From positions 310,001 through 374,000 of the forward strand of contig NZ_CP100426.1 of NCBI RefSeq assembly GCF_023151555.2: DNA of 64,000 nt. Reading direction: 5' to 3'. Of this stretch, positions 18,181-27,499 are shown one piece after another. Position numbers and translations under genes: made by a program. The stretch's first letter is position 1; each line of letters starts with the position of its first letter. The DNA comes from Photobacterium sp. CCB-ST2H9. GTDB lineage: Bacteria > Pseudomonadota > Gammaproteobacteria > Enterobacterales > Vibrionaceae. The notes beneath the pieces are model-generated. The model made no database searches. It saw nothing but the letters and a program-made list of their open reading frames with translations, and was not told where the DNA came from.

Positions 18181-18269
18181 GGGGAATGGAAAATGAAAAG
18201 AATCGAAGTATGAAAAGATTTGAATACTGAGTGACTGGATTCCCGGTGAAAACGATGCCTGAATCTAAA

Positions 18270-18863
18270 TTACCGGTAAATTTTTCCGCCAATCATCATG
18301 TTTTCAGGAATCGACTTTAGTTCAATGCCACCTAAATAAATATCTCCCTTCACTGTAATACTCGCCGGAAGTTCTGTGATTTTTGTATGTGCCAGATACA
18401 AGTTGCCGCCTACTTGCAAATAGGGAGGCAGCTGAGTGAGCGGCATGCCAATCAGGCTTAAATCACCCGGAACGCGTAAATGTGGGTTTAGCTGAGTCAG
18501 CCTGGTGTGCGCCAGATTCAGATATCCGCCAATCTCCAGTTTTCGGGGTAACATCGTAATGTCGCTATAGGCCAGATCCAGATTCCCATCCACACGAATT
18601 GTTTTGGGTAAAACTCGTATATCACTGTTTTCCAGATTCAAATTTCCTTTGACATGCAGAGGGTCGGGCAAACGGATCAATTTAGAATGCCTTAACGACA
18701 CGTTGCCATAGCTGTCGGTATAGTTCAGTAGTTTTAATTCAGAAACAAACTGGCTGGCTGCCTGAGCCTGATGAAAAGAAAAGGTTAGTGTAAATACACT
18801 GAAATGACAGAACTGGCGGAGTCTTTTCGACATTCTTCTCATGGATTGGCTTATTTTGTGCAT
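18270..18863 (-). CDS. Exported repeat protein, leucine-rich-repeat-like
   Basis: A 197-residue protein with an N-terminal signal (long basic n-region, then FSVFTLTFSFHQAQA). Seven to eight tandem units of about 20-21 residues follow, of the form L-P-x-x-L-x-V-x-G-N/D-L-x-L-x-x-T-x-I (for example LPKTIRVDGNLDLAYSDITM and LPPYLQVGGNLYLAHTKITE). This builds a beta-solenoid related to short bacterial leucine-rich repeats. No enzymatic motif is seen; the role is probably binding in the periplasm or at the surface. The start could be ATG 18863, or the ATG codons 7 and 10 residues further in. Confidence 0.75.
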   Translation of the reverse strand: MHKISQSMRRMSKRLRQFCHFSVFTLTFSFHQAQAASQFVSELKLLNYTDSYGNVSLRHSKLIRLPDPLHVKGNLNLENSDIRVLPKTIRVDGNLDLAYSDITMLPRKLEIGGYLNLAHTRLTQLNPHLRVPGDLSLIGMPLTQLPPYLQVGGNLYLAHTKITELPASITVKGDIYLGGIELKSIPENMMIGGKIYR

Positions 18864-18962
18864 TGATTACGTGGAATTGTAATCCGGAAATACAGAAAAG
18901 ACAGCGCCATAAAACAAAATGGGAGTAGTATCACCGAATGCAGCCGACGGGAAACATTCTGG

Positions 18963-18993
18963 ATTTTGCGCTGCCTGAAACACAGCGCAAAAT
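18963..18993 (-). terminator. Hairpin downstream of the beta-hydroxyacid dehydrogenase gene
   Basis: A perfect 11-base-pair inverted repeat ATTTTGCGCTG/CAGCGCAAAAT with a 9-base loop, 6 bases after the stop. The U-tract is poor, so it may protect the mRNA end rather than terminate. Confidence 0.5.
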
Positions 18994-18998
18994 TGGAA

Positions 18999-19871
18999 TC
19001 AAGAATCAAACTGCTTAATTAAAACTGAGGTATCAGCCCGATTCAGACCTCTTTGCTGCAGCTTTTCATATTCAACATCGACCTGATGAGTCAACGGAAG
19101 TGATACGTTTAATTTCTCTGCAGCTTCAAAACAAATTGCGAGATCTTTCCGCATCCAGTCGATGGCAAATCCGAAATCAAATTTGTCTTCAGCCATGGTG
19201 ACTGCTCGGTTTTCCAGCTGCCAGGAGCCAGCAGCACCGTGTTTCAAAACATCGGTCATTTTTTGAATATCTAATCCGGCTGCTTTTGCCAGCGTGATCG
19301 CTTCAGAGAGTCCCTGGAGTACGCCGGCAATACAGATCTGATTCGCCATTTTGGTGATCTGGCCAAAACCGATACTGCCCATCAGTGTTGAAGCTTTTGC
19401 GTAGGGCTGAAAGATGGGCTGAGCTTTGCTGAAATCTTCCTCGCTCCCACCAACCATGATGGTCAGGCAGCCATTCACAGCTCCAGCTTCACCGCCTGAC
19501 ACGGGTGCATCCAGAAATGATGCTGAAACTTGTTGGGCTGCTTCAGCGATTTCACGGGCAACGTCGGCGGATGCAGTAGTGTGGTCAATCAGTAAGGTAC
19601 CAGGGCGGACAGCGGAAAGGATACCTTCTTCCCCGCAGTAAACCTCGCGGACATCGTGATCATTACCGACACAGGTTAAGACGACATCAGCATTTTGTGC
19701 CGCTTCGGCGGGTGTCCGGGCCATTTTTCCTGCGTAGGTCTCAAGCCATTTCTCTGCCGTCGCAGTGGTGCGGTTAAAGACCACAACCTGAAACCCGGCA
19801 TTTGCTAAATGTCCGGCCATAGGAAAACCCATGGTGCCTAGGCCGATGAAGGCGATCGTTTTATCTGTCAT
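18999..19871 (-). CDS. NAD(P)-dependent beta-hydroxyacid dehydrogenase (3-hydroxyisobutyrate/tartronate-semialdehyde family)
   Basis: A 290-residue oxidoreductase. It opens with the Rossmann motif FIGLGTMGFPMAGHLANAGF, followed by FNRT, the substrate motif DAPVSGGEAGA and the catalytic-lysine segment GFGQITKMANQ. This is the standard layout of the 3-hydroxyisobutyrate dehydrogenase family. The exact substrate is not determined. The start at MTDKTIAFIG is preferred over the upstream in-frame ATG at 19916 because it sits directly before the Rossmann motif. Confidence 0.9.
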   Translation of the reverse strand: MTDKTIAFIGLGTMGFPMAGHLANAGFQVVVFNRTTATAEKWLETYAGKMARTPAEAAQNADVVLTCVGNDHDVREVYCGEEGILSAVRPGTLLIDHTTASADVAREIAEAAQQVSASFLDAPVSGGEAGAVNGCLTIMVGGSEEDFSKAQPIFQPYAKASTLMGSIGFGQITKMANQICIAGVLQGLSEAITLAKAAGLDIQKMTDVLKHGAAGSWQLENRAVTMAEDKFDFGFAIDWMRKDLAICFEAAEKLNVSLPLTHQVDVEYEKLQQRGLNRADTSVLIKQFDS

Positions 19872-20057
19872 GATTGTGCATCCTATTGCGTTTCTATCCG
19901 GCAGGGATGATATCACAGCCCTGATGCGAAAGTGTTATCAGAGAAAAGTGGCGGAGCAGGGGAAGCTGACATTGGATATTAAGGCACGAAACAATCAATC
20001 GGATGTGTTGCAGACAGGTGTATTGAAGACGAAGGTGTGAGATGCAGCTGACATGCT

Positions 20058-20086
20058 CAATGCAGCACAATCAATGCGCTGCATTG
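20058..20086 (-). other. Inverted repeat after the yfcZ-like gene
   Basis: A 9-base-pair stem CAATGCAGC/GCTGCATTG with an 11-base loop lies 16 bases beyond the stop of the DUF406 gene. There is no U-tract. Confidence 0.4.
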
Positions 20087-20101
20087 TGAAAGAAGACAGA
20101 G

Positions 20102-20401
20102 CTAACGCGCTGTAAGTGAACGGGATTTGAGGTCAAAAATTATCTTTTCTGCACTGCATTCAAATTGCAGGCGGGCAGTCATCTGCCTTCCGTCATCACT
20201 ATAAATTGTCTGATGCTTAACATTACTGTTGACGCCTTGAGCCAGCGCCAGATATGGGGCAAACTCCGATTCAATTGCTGCTTGACTCTCACCATCAAAG
20301 GCGAGCTCTGAAACTTCATCACCTTCACGAATCAAAAAGCCTATTTCGGCAACGACACCACAGGCTTCACAGGGTTCTTCGGTTTGATGCAGATCAGCCA
20401 T
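20102..20401 (-). CDS. YfcZ/YiiS family protein (DUF406)
   Basis: A 99-residue acidic cytoplasmic protein. The C-terminal pattern ARLQFECSAEKIIFDLKSRSL matches the conserved end of E. coli YfcZ/YiiS, and the N-terminal part has EACGV, a cysteine pair region like that of the family. Function unknown. Single gene; the start has an AAGGAT-type site. Confidence 0.8.
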   Translation of the reverse strand: MADLHQTEEPCEACGVVAEIGFLIREGDEVSELAFDGESQAAIESEFAPYLALAQGVNSNVKHQTIYSDDGRQMTARLQFECSAEKIIFDLKSRSLTAR

Positions 20402-20552
20402 AATCTATCCTTTAAACTCATACGACGTTTGAGTATGAGTGTATCTGCGGATTGACAGATGCGCTATCAAAGTCAAAGCGAAAGGTTTGTCACAGATCAA
20501 AGCAAGCGGAAGTACTTTTAAAACAGCCAGGGCGAGGATAAACAAAGAAAAG

Positions 20553-20575
20553 GCTGACCTTCCAGGAAGGCCAGC
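20553..20575 (-). terminator. Intrinsic terminator of the MCP gene
   Basis: On the minus strand the hairpin GCTGGCCTTCC/GGAAGGTCAGC is followed by CTTTTCTTTGTTT, 15 bases beyond the MCP stop. Confidence 0.85.
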
Positions 20576-20589
20576 TGTATCAGAAGAGA

Positions 20590-22155
20590 TTACTTTTCCT
20601 CAAACCGCTTCGCCAGTGCTTCAAAGTCATCGACTTTGCCACTGAGTCCAGCGCTTGATTCTTCAACCAGCAGTAACTCTTTAAAGTTCTGCTCAGAGGC
20701 TGCAGCGATAGAGTGGATATGCTGACGGGTATGATCGGTGAGCTGCTCCTGATCTCCGGCCGCCTGCGCCATTTGCCCGATGAGCCTGTTCATTTCAATC
20801 ATATTGGCTTCCATGCTCCTCAGGCTTTCTGAACCCTTGGCAGCAATTGAAACACATTCATTGGTTTGATCACGATTATGCTCTATCACCGAACGCCATT
20901 CGTCGATGGTACTCAGCATGTGTTCAATACTGTTCTGGATTTGTTCTGTTGCCGTCTGAGTTCTTGAGGATAACGCCCGGACTTCATCTGCAACGACCGC
21001 GAAACCACGGCCATGCTCACCAGCACGCGCGGCTTCGATCGCAGCGTTCAGTGCCAGCAGGTTGGTTTGATCGGCGATTCCACGAATCTCTGTCATCACC
21101 GTACTGACTTTGGCTGCTTCATCACTGAGTTGCACGGTTGCTGCGGTTGCCTGTTCAGCCTGAGCAGAAAGAACCTGCAGGTTTTGCTGAGTTGCGTCTA
21201 ACTGATGACGCGTTTGATCGCTGAAATTTTGCGTACTTTGCAGCAATTGTTCGGACTCTTCCGCGTGCTGGCTGACATGCTGCGCAGAGCCGGTCATGTC
21301 ATCAAGTGCACTGGCAACATTCCGAATGTTATCGTTTTGATGGCGGATTGCCTGATTGACCCGGGTTGCTGTTTCACTCAGATTTTCTGCCAATACATGT
21401 AAAGGCTGGGCGGCATCTGTCATTCTGCCAAGAACCGTACGCATACGGGCCGATGCCATTTTCAGGTGGTAGTCGGCAATGGAGTACTGACTGTTTCCTG
21501 AATAAATCAGGCGGCTGATGCTGTCATAATTCTGTCTGAGCTGATGAAGCTGTTGTGGTGTATTGAACAGTTCCTCCCGGAACCAAAGCGCCAGCACCAG
21601 TAAAGGCATCATGGAAAATAAAACACTCCATGAGAAACCATCCTGCATGAGGCTGTATAAGCCGGGGAGCAGAGTCGCTGCACCAAGCAAGCTATAACGC
21701 ACAGCTGAAGGCACTGTGAGATTCAGTGTACTTTTGCCTTCATTTCCCCGCAGGACTTTATAAGCCTGCGCTGCGGTTTTTACCATTTCCGGGGTTGGCT
21801 TTACCCGGACAGATTGATAACCGACCATTTTCCCGTGTTCATAGATCGGCGTCACGTAGGCATCAACCCAGTAGAAACCGCCATTTTTGGTTCGGTTTTT
21901 AACCACGCCGCGCCAGGCATTTCCTTTTTTCAGGTGACTCCACATATCCGCGAAAGCGGCTTTTGGCATATCGGCATGGCGAATAATATTGTGGGGTTTA
22001 CCGAGTAATTCAGATTCAGCGTAGCCTGCAACCTGGCAGAAACATGGGTTGCAATAAGTAATGGTTCCTTTCAGATCAGTCGCAGATACAAGCTGTTCGC
22101 CAGCCGGAAATGTGACTTCACCGTCCTTCATGGTGTGAATGGAGATAGCAGACAC
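20590..22155 (-). CDS. PAS-domain methyl-accepting chemotaxis protein (Aer-like)
   Basis: A 521-residue chemoreceptor. The N-terminal PAS domain (about 20-120; [62 protein letters not shown]) is of the Aer type, which can hold FAD or haem and sense redox or oxygen. A short hydrophobic hairpin (about 155-190) anchors it in the inner membrane. A HAMP-like linker follows, then the MCP signalling hairpin with [20 protein letters not shown] and [13 protein letters not shown]. There is no large periplasmic domain, consistent with internal energy taxis. Confidence 0.93.
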   Translation of the reverse strand: MSAISIHTMKDGEVTFPAGEQLVSATDLKGTITYCNPCFCQVAGYAESELLGKPHNIIRHADMPKAAFADMWSHLKKGNAWRGVVKNRTKNGGFYWVDAYVTPIYEHGKMVGYQSVRVKPTPEMVKTAAQAYKVLRGNEGKSTLNLTVPSAVRYSLLGAATLLPGLYSLMQDGFSWSVLFSMMPLLVLALWFREELFNTPQQLHQLRQNYDSISRLIYSGNSQYSIADYHLKMASARMRTVLGRMTDAAQPLHVLAENLSETATRVNQAIRHQNDNIRNVASALDDMTGSAQHVSQHAEESEQLLQSTQNFSDQTRHQLDATQQNLQVLSAQAEQATAATVQLSDEAAKVSTVMTEIRGIADQTNLLALNAAIEAARAGEHGRGFAVVADEVRALSSRTQTATEQIQNSIEHMLSTIDEWRSVIEHNRDQTNECVSIAAKGSESLRSMEANMIEMNRLIGQMAQAAGDQEQLTDHTRQHIHSIAAASEQNFKELLLVEESSAGLSGKVDDFEALAKRFEEK

Positions 22156-22529
22156 GTATAACCCTTGTTTTAATATGATTTTTTATCGGGTGAATAAGAG
22201 CATAGATGCATCTGAGATTTCAATAGGAGGATAGCGAAATCATCTATAACCGCACGAAAATTAATGGCAAAGATGGTTGGTGGTGTGAGGTTGCGCTAAA
22301 AATCCGATACTCAATCCAACGCTTATGATCCGGCGAGGGGGGAGAAGGTGAATCACTCGGATGACAGACCAGTGAGCGTTCAATGGAAATTATGCAATAA
22401 ATTTGAATGGTAGGGTTTATTTGACATCAAAGCATCGCTTGCTATGCTCTTGGGGTATCGAATTGATGTGCGTTTGAATTCATAAAGGTACTTATTCACA
22501 TGATGGCTAATCAGAGATAAGGAGCATTT
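22156..22529. other. Divergent intergenic region between the MCP gene and a small gene
   Basis: It contains the promoter at 22421-22448 and otherwise no feature I can support. The minus-strand frame at 22380-22640 is taken as a shadow. Confidence 0.5.
22421..22448 (+). promoter_or_regulatory. Sigma-70-type promoter
   Basis: A consensus -35 TTGACA and a -10 TATGCT with a 16-base spacer, about 75 bases upstream of the small gene at 22530. Confidence 0.6.
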
Positions 22530-22820
22530 ATGAAAATCGTTTATGGCAACATAGATAAAAATGGAAACATTGTATCTGGTAGTGGTGACTTTACAGTTGA
22601 AAATGTTGGTGCGGGCCATTACAAAGTTGGCTTTAAACAAGCTTTTTACTTAGCGCCAAGTGTTGTCGGGTCTCAAACTGACTACGATAGCTCTAATCAA
22701 AGCCCACTCGACAACATCGTTTTTCCTTTTGTTGAAACAACAGGGTTTTCAGCCAATGTTGGCGGTGCGAATGGGAGCTTTCAGAATAGAAGCTTCTCAT
22801 TTATTGCAATTGGCGAATAA
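22530..22820 (+). CDS. Small beta-rich protein, unknown
   Basis: A 96-residue protein with strand-rich sequence: VYGNIDKNGNIVSGSGDFTV, then GHYKVGFKQAF, PSVVGSQTDY and FSANVGGANGSFQNRSFSFIAIG. The layout (GxIxxGSGxFTV...Y.V.F...F...PSVV) is like small phage-tail or lectin-type beta sandwich modules, but I cannot name the family. There is no signal peptide. AAGGAG lies 6 bases before the ATG. A good promoter upstream and a hairpin downstream make this an independent single-gene unit. Confidence 0.75.
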   Translation: MKIVYGNIDKNGNIVSGSGDFTVENVGAGHYKVGFKQAFYLAPSVVGSQTDYDSSNQSPLDNIVFPFVETTGFSANVGGANGSFQNRSFSFIAIGE

Positions 22821-23177
22821 ATTTTGTTTACGATGTCGTCATAAAATTGAAGCCTGCAAACGCAGGCTTCAGAGAAGTTTGTCTCCTCTTCTTGCAACCC
22901 TCTCTTCGAAGAAGATGATGTTTAACCAGCCTGATGGCATCCCGCGCTGAAGTCTGCTGTTCTTTATCCCCGTAATCCGGTTGATCTCAAACGCTAATTC
23001 AGTCGGAATCGATGGTTCAATTTCTTGTCTTCCACGTTACTGAAGTCGGTACCCGCAGGAACGGTTCACCTGCGACTCGGGAAACGGTCAGAATTAGCTA
23101 TATTTATATTGTTAAGAATCGTGATGAGGTGGAGAAGGAATTTCTATTCTTTATCCAAGCAGTGAGAGGATTTGATT
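22821..23177. other. Intergenic stretch
   Basis: Apart from the hairpin just after the small gene, no frame, promoter or RNA motif is clear. It looks like degraded or spacer sequence. Confidence 0.4.
22849..22870 (+). terminator. Hairpin after the small beta-rich gene
   Basis: A perfect 9-base-pair stem GAAGCCTGC/GCAGGCTTC with an AAAC loop. The following sequence (AGAGAAGTTTGTCT) is only modestly U-rich. Confidence 0.55.
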
Positions 23178-23426
23178 ATGGTTCTTTCTGAATGTCGCGA
23201 AATGTTCAACCAACACACACTGGTCGAGGCGAGGCTGGTGCATGACTTTCTGAGTGCCGGCTGGAGTGTGAACTTCAAGGATAATGATGGGAATGATTAT
23301 CCGCTGACGGATGTGTACGGGATCCCCTGCAGCTATGATTCTCTGAAACAGGCAGAGGATATTGTTCACGAAATTGGCGACTGTCCGATTCAGGTCGACA
23401 GTCTGTTTCATTTCTCTGAACGCTAG
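23178..23426 (+). CDS. Hypothetical 82-residue protein
   Basis: An acidic cytoplasmic protein beginning MVLSECREMFNQHTL behind a GAGAGGA site. It contains an alpha/beta pattern (ARLVHDFLSAGWSVNFKDND..., SLKQAEDIVHEIG) with no catalytic motif I recognise. A TTG two codons earlier gives a longer frame but is unlikely. Not assignable to a family by eye. A stem-loop at 23482-23517 follows. Confidence 0.6.
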   Translation: MVLSECREMFNQHTLVEARLVHDFLSAGWSVNFKDNDGNDYPLTDVYGIPCSYDSLKQAEDIVHEIGDCPIQVDSLFHFSER

Positions 23427-23481
23427 CACTAACTCTTTGTTGTCCTGCTGAGATCGTGGATTTCTAGCGGACGGAAGAATT

Positions 23482-23517
23482 GAGTGGTCGGAAGTAACCA
23501 TGCTGGTTCGACCACTC
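23482..23517 (+). terminator. Stem-loop, possible terminator
   Basis: GAGTGGTCG pairs with CGACCACTC (9 base pairs), with an inner AACCA/TGGTT stem and a 5-base bulge. TTCCCTTGTC follows. It sits between the 82-residue gene and the TetR gene and could alternatively be an operator for the latter. Confidence 0.5.
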
Positions 23518-23677
23518 TTCCCTTGTCTGAAATAGAACGATCGTGCTTTACTTGGTCGGTCTGTTGATCACCATTGGCTGTCTGACAGCACGAATGAGTT
23601 CTTCGGCGAAGTTGGTGTCACCCGAGTGGCGTGTGCAGGCAAAATCAGCAGACTCAGGGAATGAGAAAGGAAGTGCA

Positions 23678-24271
23678 ATGAGTAAAGGGCGGGTCACTCG
23701 CGAACACATACTGAAAACGGCATTCGATCTGGCCAGCAAAGATGGACTGGACAGTCTGACCATTGGTCAGCTTGCCAAAGCATCCGGGATGTCGAAAAGC
23801 GGGCTGTTCGCACACTTCAATTCCAAGGAAAATCTGCAGGTATCAGTGTTGCAGTATGCGGGAGATTATTTTGCACTGCATGTTATTCAGCCCGTCCGTC
23901 GGATTCAATTTGACTCGGTAGAACAAAAACTCAGGTCATTGCTGAGCCACTGGCTGGCATGGAACCATTCTTTTCAGGGCCGGTGTATGTTTATTGATGC
24001 CTGGAAAGAACGAAGGCACGGTGACGATTCTGTCCAGTTGGAGCTCGACATCATTACAAGGCGTTGGCTGGATTATCTCTGCCTCCAGGTGGAGAAAGGG
24101 AAGTTGTCAGGTGAGTTCAGAGCAGACTTAGATACCTGGCAGTCAGTTTTTCGGCTGTATGGCGCTTATCTGAGTAGTCAGCTCTTTCATTCTCTGGCGC
24201 TGGAAGACGATGAAAGTCGCCGGTTCTGGTGTGAAGTCGAAACCGTTTTTGCCGAGTGGCGAACACCATAA
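23678..24271 (+). CDS. TetR-family transcriptional regulator
   Basis: A 197-residue repressor-type regulator. The HTH (REHILKTAFDLASKDGLDSLTIGQLAKASGMSKSGLFAHFNSKENL) is at residues 8-55 and the C-terminal ligand domain resembles TetR_C_13. AGAAAGGAAG precedes the ATG; the in-frame extension to 23543 has no site. The next gene, an alpha/beta hydrolase on the same strand about 50 bases downstream, is the likely partner or target. Ligand unknown. Confidence 0.9.
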   Translation: MSKGRVTREHILKTAFDLASKDGLDSLTIGQLAKASGMSKSGLFAHFNSKENLQVSVLQYAGDYFALHVIQPVRRIQFDSVEQKLRSLLSHWLAWNHSFQGRCMFIDAWKERRHGDDSVQLELDIITRRWLDYLCLQVEKGKLSGEFRADLDTWQSVFRLYGAYLSSQLFHSLALEDDESRRFWCEVETVFAEWRTP

Positions 24272-24322
24272 TTTTTAAAAACTTAAAAAAGCACGACCGT
24301 TCTTTTTTTGTGGAGGCAAGCA

Positions 24323-25231
24323 ATGAGCAGCAAAATTTATTTCAATACAGCGGGTGGCCTGAATCTCAGACGCCGCGCAACGAATCTGATCACCCGTGCT
24401 TATCACAGAATGGCTCCATCTCATGCTGTAAATACGGCGCGGAAATTGTTACTGACGCCAGAAAAAATAATCAAGCAAGCGGAACAGCCTGACGGGATGC
24501 GCATTAAAGCGATTCAAAGCACTGAAGGCAGTCTGATGACTTATGCATTGGGGGATGGCCCGGTGTGGCTGCTGGGGCATGGCTGGTCAGGTTCAGCCAG
24601 TCAGTTTTTCCCGCTGATGGAAAAAATTGCAGCGGCGGGGTTTACCGCACTGGCGTTTGATAATCCCGCTCATGGGAACAGTGAAGGGCAGTATGGCCAC
24701 TTACCGGGATTCGTAAAGGGGCTGGAAGCTGTGATTGATCAGGATGTGGAAGAGCTGGCAGGCGTCGTGGCTCACAGCATGGGCTGTACTATGGTCCTGG
24801 AAAGTAAGCATCCGAAGCTGGCTGGAAAACCGATGTTTTTGATTGCCCCGGTACTGAACTACAGGGACAACCTTTATCGGATGGTTGATGTGTCCGGTTT
24901 TTCGCTTCGTTTATTCCGGGATGTGGTCGGGGAAATCGAGCAGCAATATCAGTATCCGATTGATACAGTCGACACTTTTGCCCGGTTGTCTGAACATCAG
25001 GGGAAGGTTCTGATCGTACATGACGTTTCAGATCGGTTTGCACAGATTGAGCAATCCCGGGATGCGAATGCCCTGAACCATGTCGAATTGATAGAAACCG
25101 AAGGGTTAGGGCATAGTCGGATCCTGAGCAGTCAGGCGGTCCTGGATGCATTTGATGTCATCAGTCCGTCCGCATTATCATGGCACCGGATCAGCTCGAT
25201 TTCGCTGCAACAGTTTCAGATTGAGCGGTAA
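24323..25231 (+). CDS. Alpha/beta hydrolase
   Basis: A 302-residue hydrolase. The oxyanion region is LLGHGWSGSASQ, the nucleophile elbow is VAHSMGCTM (Ser), the acidic member is in IVHDVSDRF and the final His is in EGLGHSRIL. The N-terminal 60 residues are basic. The start is chosen at MSSKIYF because of GTGGAGGCAA upstream. Substrate unknown. Its 3' end overlaps the convergent plsC-like gene by about 40 bases. Confidence 0.88.
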   Translation: MSSKIYFNTAGGLNLRRRATNLITRAYHRMAPSHAVNTARKLLLTPEKIIKQAEQPDGMRIKAIQSTEGSLMTYALGDGPVWLLGHGWSGSASQFFPLMEKIAAAGFTALAFDNPAHGNSEGQYGHLPGFVKGLEAVIDQDVEELAGVVAHSMGCTMVLESKHPKLAGKPMFLIAPVLNYRDNLYRMVDVSGFSLRLFRDVVGEIEQQYQYPIDTVDTFARLSEHQGKVLIVHDVSDRFAQIEQSRDANALNHVELIETEGLGHSRILSSQAVLDAFDVISPSALSWHRISSISLQQFQIER

Positions 25232-25946
25232 GTGCAGCAACTTCTGCATCCAGTTTAGCAATATGATTCAGCATCATTTCATGGCAGTGGTCAGCCAGTG
25301 CTCTGGCGTCCTGGACGGTCATTGCTGAAGTGTCAATCGGGTCAAGATACTCAGCAATCACGGTCCCGTTGTCCCGGTTGCTGAGATCAATCTTGTTGTA
25401 AGTGCTGCTGACCACCATAGGCACAATGGGTACACCTGCCTCAATGGCCATTCTGAATGCACCAGTTTTAAAGGGCAGCAGACCTCGTCCTTTACTTCGG
25501 GTGCCTTCCGGATACATCCAGACCGACAGATTTCGCTCGTGAATAGCAGTGACAACCTGTTTGATGGTGTCTCGGGCTTTGGCTTTGTTTTCCCTGTCAA
25601 TCAGGATATTACCGGTAATCCAGTAAAGCGGACCGAAAAAAGGGATCCAAAGCAGGCTTTTCTTGCCGATGGAAACTGTTCTGGGCCGAACCATTCCGGG
25701 GGAGGTGACGAAATCAAAAACGGTCTGGTGGTTTGAGATGTAGACGGCTTTGCCGATCCCGGTAACTTTTTCCTCACCGCGCTCAATAATCTGCACGTTG
25801 ACAATTTTTCTCAGCACTTTAAACCATTGGCTGAAAAAATAGACATGTTTCGGATCGCGCGGACTGAACAAACAGTAAATCAAAGCGAACAGACAGGTGA
25901 ACACAATAAAAACGGTAGCCAGTAAGAGGCGGATAAAAGCGAGCAC
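25191..25946 (-). CDS. plsC: 1-acyl-sn-glycerol-3-phosphate acyltransferase
   Basis: A 251-residue inner-membrane acyltransferase that makes phosphatidic acid from lysophosphatidic acid and acyl-ACP/CoA. There is an N-terminal membrane segment (residues 4-27), the catalytic NHQTVFD (His 73, Asp 78), FGPLYWITGNILIDR and the phosphate-binding YPEGTRSKGRG near 142. The C-terminal helix is rich in Ala. The length is usual for PlsC. A second type of PlsC fold is present in the olsF-like gene, so this one is the general phospholipid enzyme. Confidence 0.92.
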   Translation of the reverse strand: MLAFIRLLLATVFIVFTCLFALIYCLFSPRDPKHVYFFSQWFKVLRKIVNVQIIERGEEKVTGIGKAVYISNHQTVFDFVTSPGMVRPRTVSIGKKSLLWIPFFGPLYWITGNILIDRENKAKARDTIKQVVTAIHERNLSVWMYPEGTRSKGRGLLPFKTGAFRMAIEAGVPIVPMVVSSTYNKIDLSNRDNGTVIAEYLDPIDTSAMTVQDARALADHCHEMMLNHIAKLDAEVAALTAQSETVAAKSS

Positions 25947-26243
25947 AACAACTCCTTATATACACAAACTGCTTTTTCTTTAGCGTAATCCAGTACAGGA
26001 ATTTCGCAAAAGAGGTCTGATGAGTTGTATGCAACAACTCACAAAATCGCATGCTAATTCACTGAAAATGCAAACAATTTCTTGCGTATCCTGCGCATTA
26101 ATGAATTTGGACTGTTCTGTAGGGTGAAAATATCTTTGTCAGAAGTGCTTTAAGATTGTCCAGATGGCGGCGACATGAGTGCATCAGGACAGGGCTTCGT
26201 GCATAATCACTCCTTTGTGGTACTTTTTTGCGCTGAGGTTGAA

Positions 26244-26792
26244 ATGGTCACGACGAAGCTGATTTCATTCTTCTGCTTACGACAGAAATTGCTGAAAATG
26301 TTTGCCCTTGTCGCAATTCTTATCCTGACGGGCTGTAGCAGTAAGCCTGATATAAACGACGAAGCCGCAGAAAAAACGCTGACTGCAAAGACGCCAACTC
26401 ATGTTCCAGTAAGTCTTGCCATACAACCACCTGCACCCAGTTTTCAGACTGTATACCAAAGCTGGAAAGGGACTCCATACCGGTTGGGCGGAACCACCCG
26501 AAGCGGCATTGACTGTTCTGCATTCGTGCAACTGACTTATTCGGAGGTATATCAGCAAATGTTGCCCCGAACGACGTCGGAGCAATCCCGTTTAGGGAAG
26601 CCGGTGCCATTATCTCTGGCGAAAAAAGGTGATCTGATCTTTTTTCGGACGGGCCGAACTATGCGTCATGTTGGGATTTACATGGGAAACAATGAGTTCC
26701 TGCATGCTTCTACGTCACAGGGGGTTGTTGTTTCCAGCATGGATGCCCCCTATTGGCAGCGGGCATTTTGGCAAGTACGCCGGTTACAGTGA
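26244..26792 (+). CDS. NlpC/P60-family lipoprotein peptidase (MepS/Spr-like)
   Basis: A 182-residue lipoprotein. The hydrophobic signal ends in the lipobox LTGC and is followed by a polar linker and an NlpC/P60 domain. It has catalytic Cys in GIDCSAFVQLTY (about 90), His in MRHVGIYMGNNEF (about 142) and a third polar site at FLHAST. The family are gamma-D-Glu-meso-DAP or D-Ala-meso-DAP cross-link endopeptidases of the cell wall. The start at 26244 has a TGAGG site and an acceptable signal peptide; ATG 26298 is possible but lacks a site, and 26175 makes an overlong leader. Confidence 0.88.
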   Translation: MVTTKLISFFCLRQKLLKMFALVAILILTGCSSKPDINDEAAEKTLTAKTPTHVPVSLAIQPPAPSFQTVYQSWKGTPYRLGGTTRSGIDCSAFVQLTYSEVYQQMLPRTTSEQSRLGKPVPLSLAKKGDLIFFRTGRTMRHVGIYMGNNEFLHASTSQGVVVSSMDAPYWQRAFWQVRRLQ

Positions 26793-26904
26793 TTCTTGGT
26801 CGCTGACCTTTACATATGCCACCAAAATTTCTGGGCCTCTGGCTCGCAAAATGGCCGGAGCCCTCTCATAATTTGTGTGGGACTGGATTTCCAGGAGGTG
26901 ACCT

Positions 26905-27423
26905 ATGGCGATGGCAATGACAGTCGGGCAATTCCTCAACAGCCATAATGTGGACTTCAGCCTGACACATCACAGACATACTGATACGTCTTTCAGCTCT
27001 GCAATCTCTGCACATGTGCCCACATCTCAAGTGGCAAAAGCGGTCTTACTGAAAGATCAGCAGGGAGACCATCTGATGGCGGTTGTCCCCTCAAACCGGC
27101 GGGTGATGATTGATAAAATCAACCGGATTATGGGCAAACAGTATTTTCTGGTGGGTGAGCATGAATTGTCCAAGATCTTCCAGGACTGTGAGCCGGGTGC
27201 GGTTCCTTCGCTGGGACAGGCATATCAGATCAATATGCTGGTGGATGATTTGCTGCTTGAACAAGATGAACTGTATATCGAATCAGGGGACCATGAAAAC
27301 CTGATCCATCTGAACAACAAGCAGTTCCACAAAGTGATGCGGGATATTCCACACCGCAATATTTCAGGCTACCGGATGCTGTTTACACAGGAACATGACG
27401 GACGTCACTGGGAATGGGAATAG
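26905..27423 (+). CDS. YbaK/EbsC-family aminoacyl-tRNA deacylase
   Basis: A 172-residue protein with the YbaK/ProX-like fold: an ETxxxH-like region replaced by LTHHRHTDTSFSSAIS, a conserved lysine in QVAKAVLLKD, and the C-terminal GQAYQINMLVDDLLLEQDELYIESGDHENLIHLNNKQF. These enzymes hydrolyse mischarged tRNAs (for example Cys-tRNA-Pro). An AGGAGGTGA site precedes the start. The specific substrate is not readable here. Confidence 0.85.
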   Translation: MAMAMTVGQFLNSHNVDFSLTHHRHTDTSFSSAISAHVPTSQVAKAVLLKDQQGDHLMAVVPSNRRVMIDKINRIMGKQYFLVGEHELSKIFQDCEPGAVPSLGQAYQINMLVDDLLLEQDELYIESGDHENLIHLNNKQFHKVMRDIPHRNISGYRMLFTQEHDGRHWEWE

Positions 27424-27454
27424 CAGACCGTAAGTGATCGGCCTGAATAAACAA

Positions 27455-27488
27455 AGACGAGATCCCCGGCGGGAATCTCGTCTTTTTT
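27455..27488. terminator. Bidirectional intrinsic terminator
   Basis: AGACGAGAT.../ATCTCGTCT with a GC-rich top is followed by TTTTTT on the plus strand and by TTTGTTT on the minus strand. It separates the convergent deacylase and DUF1704 genes. Confidence 0.85.
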
Positions 27489-27499
27489 GTCTGTGATTC

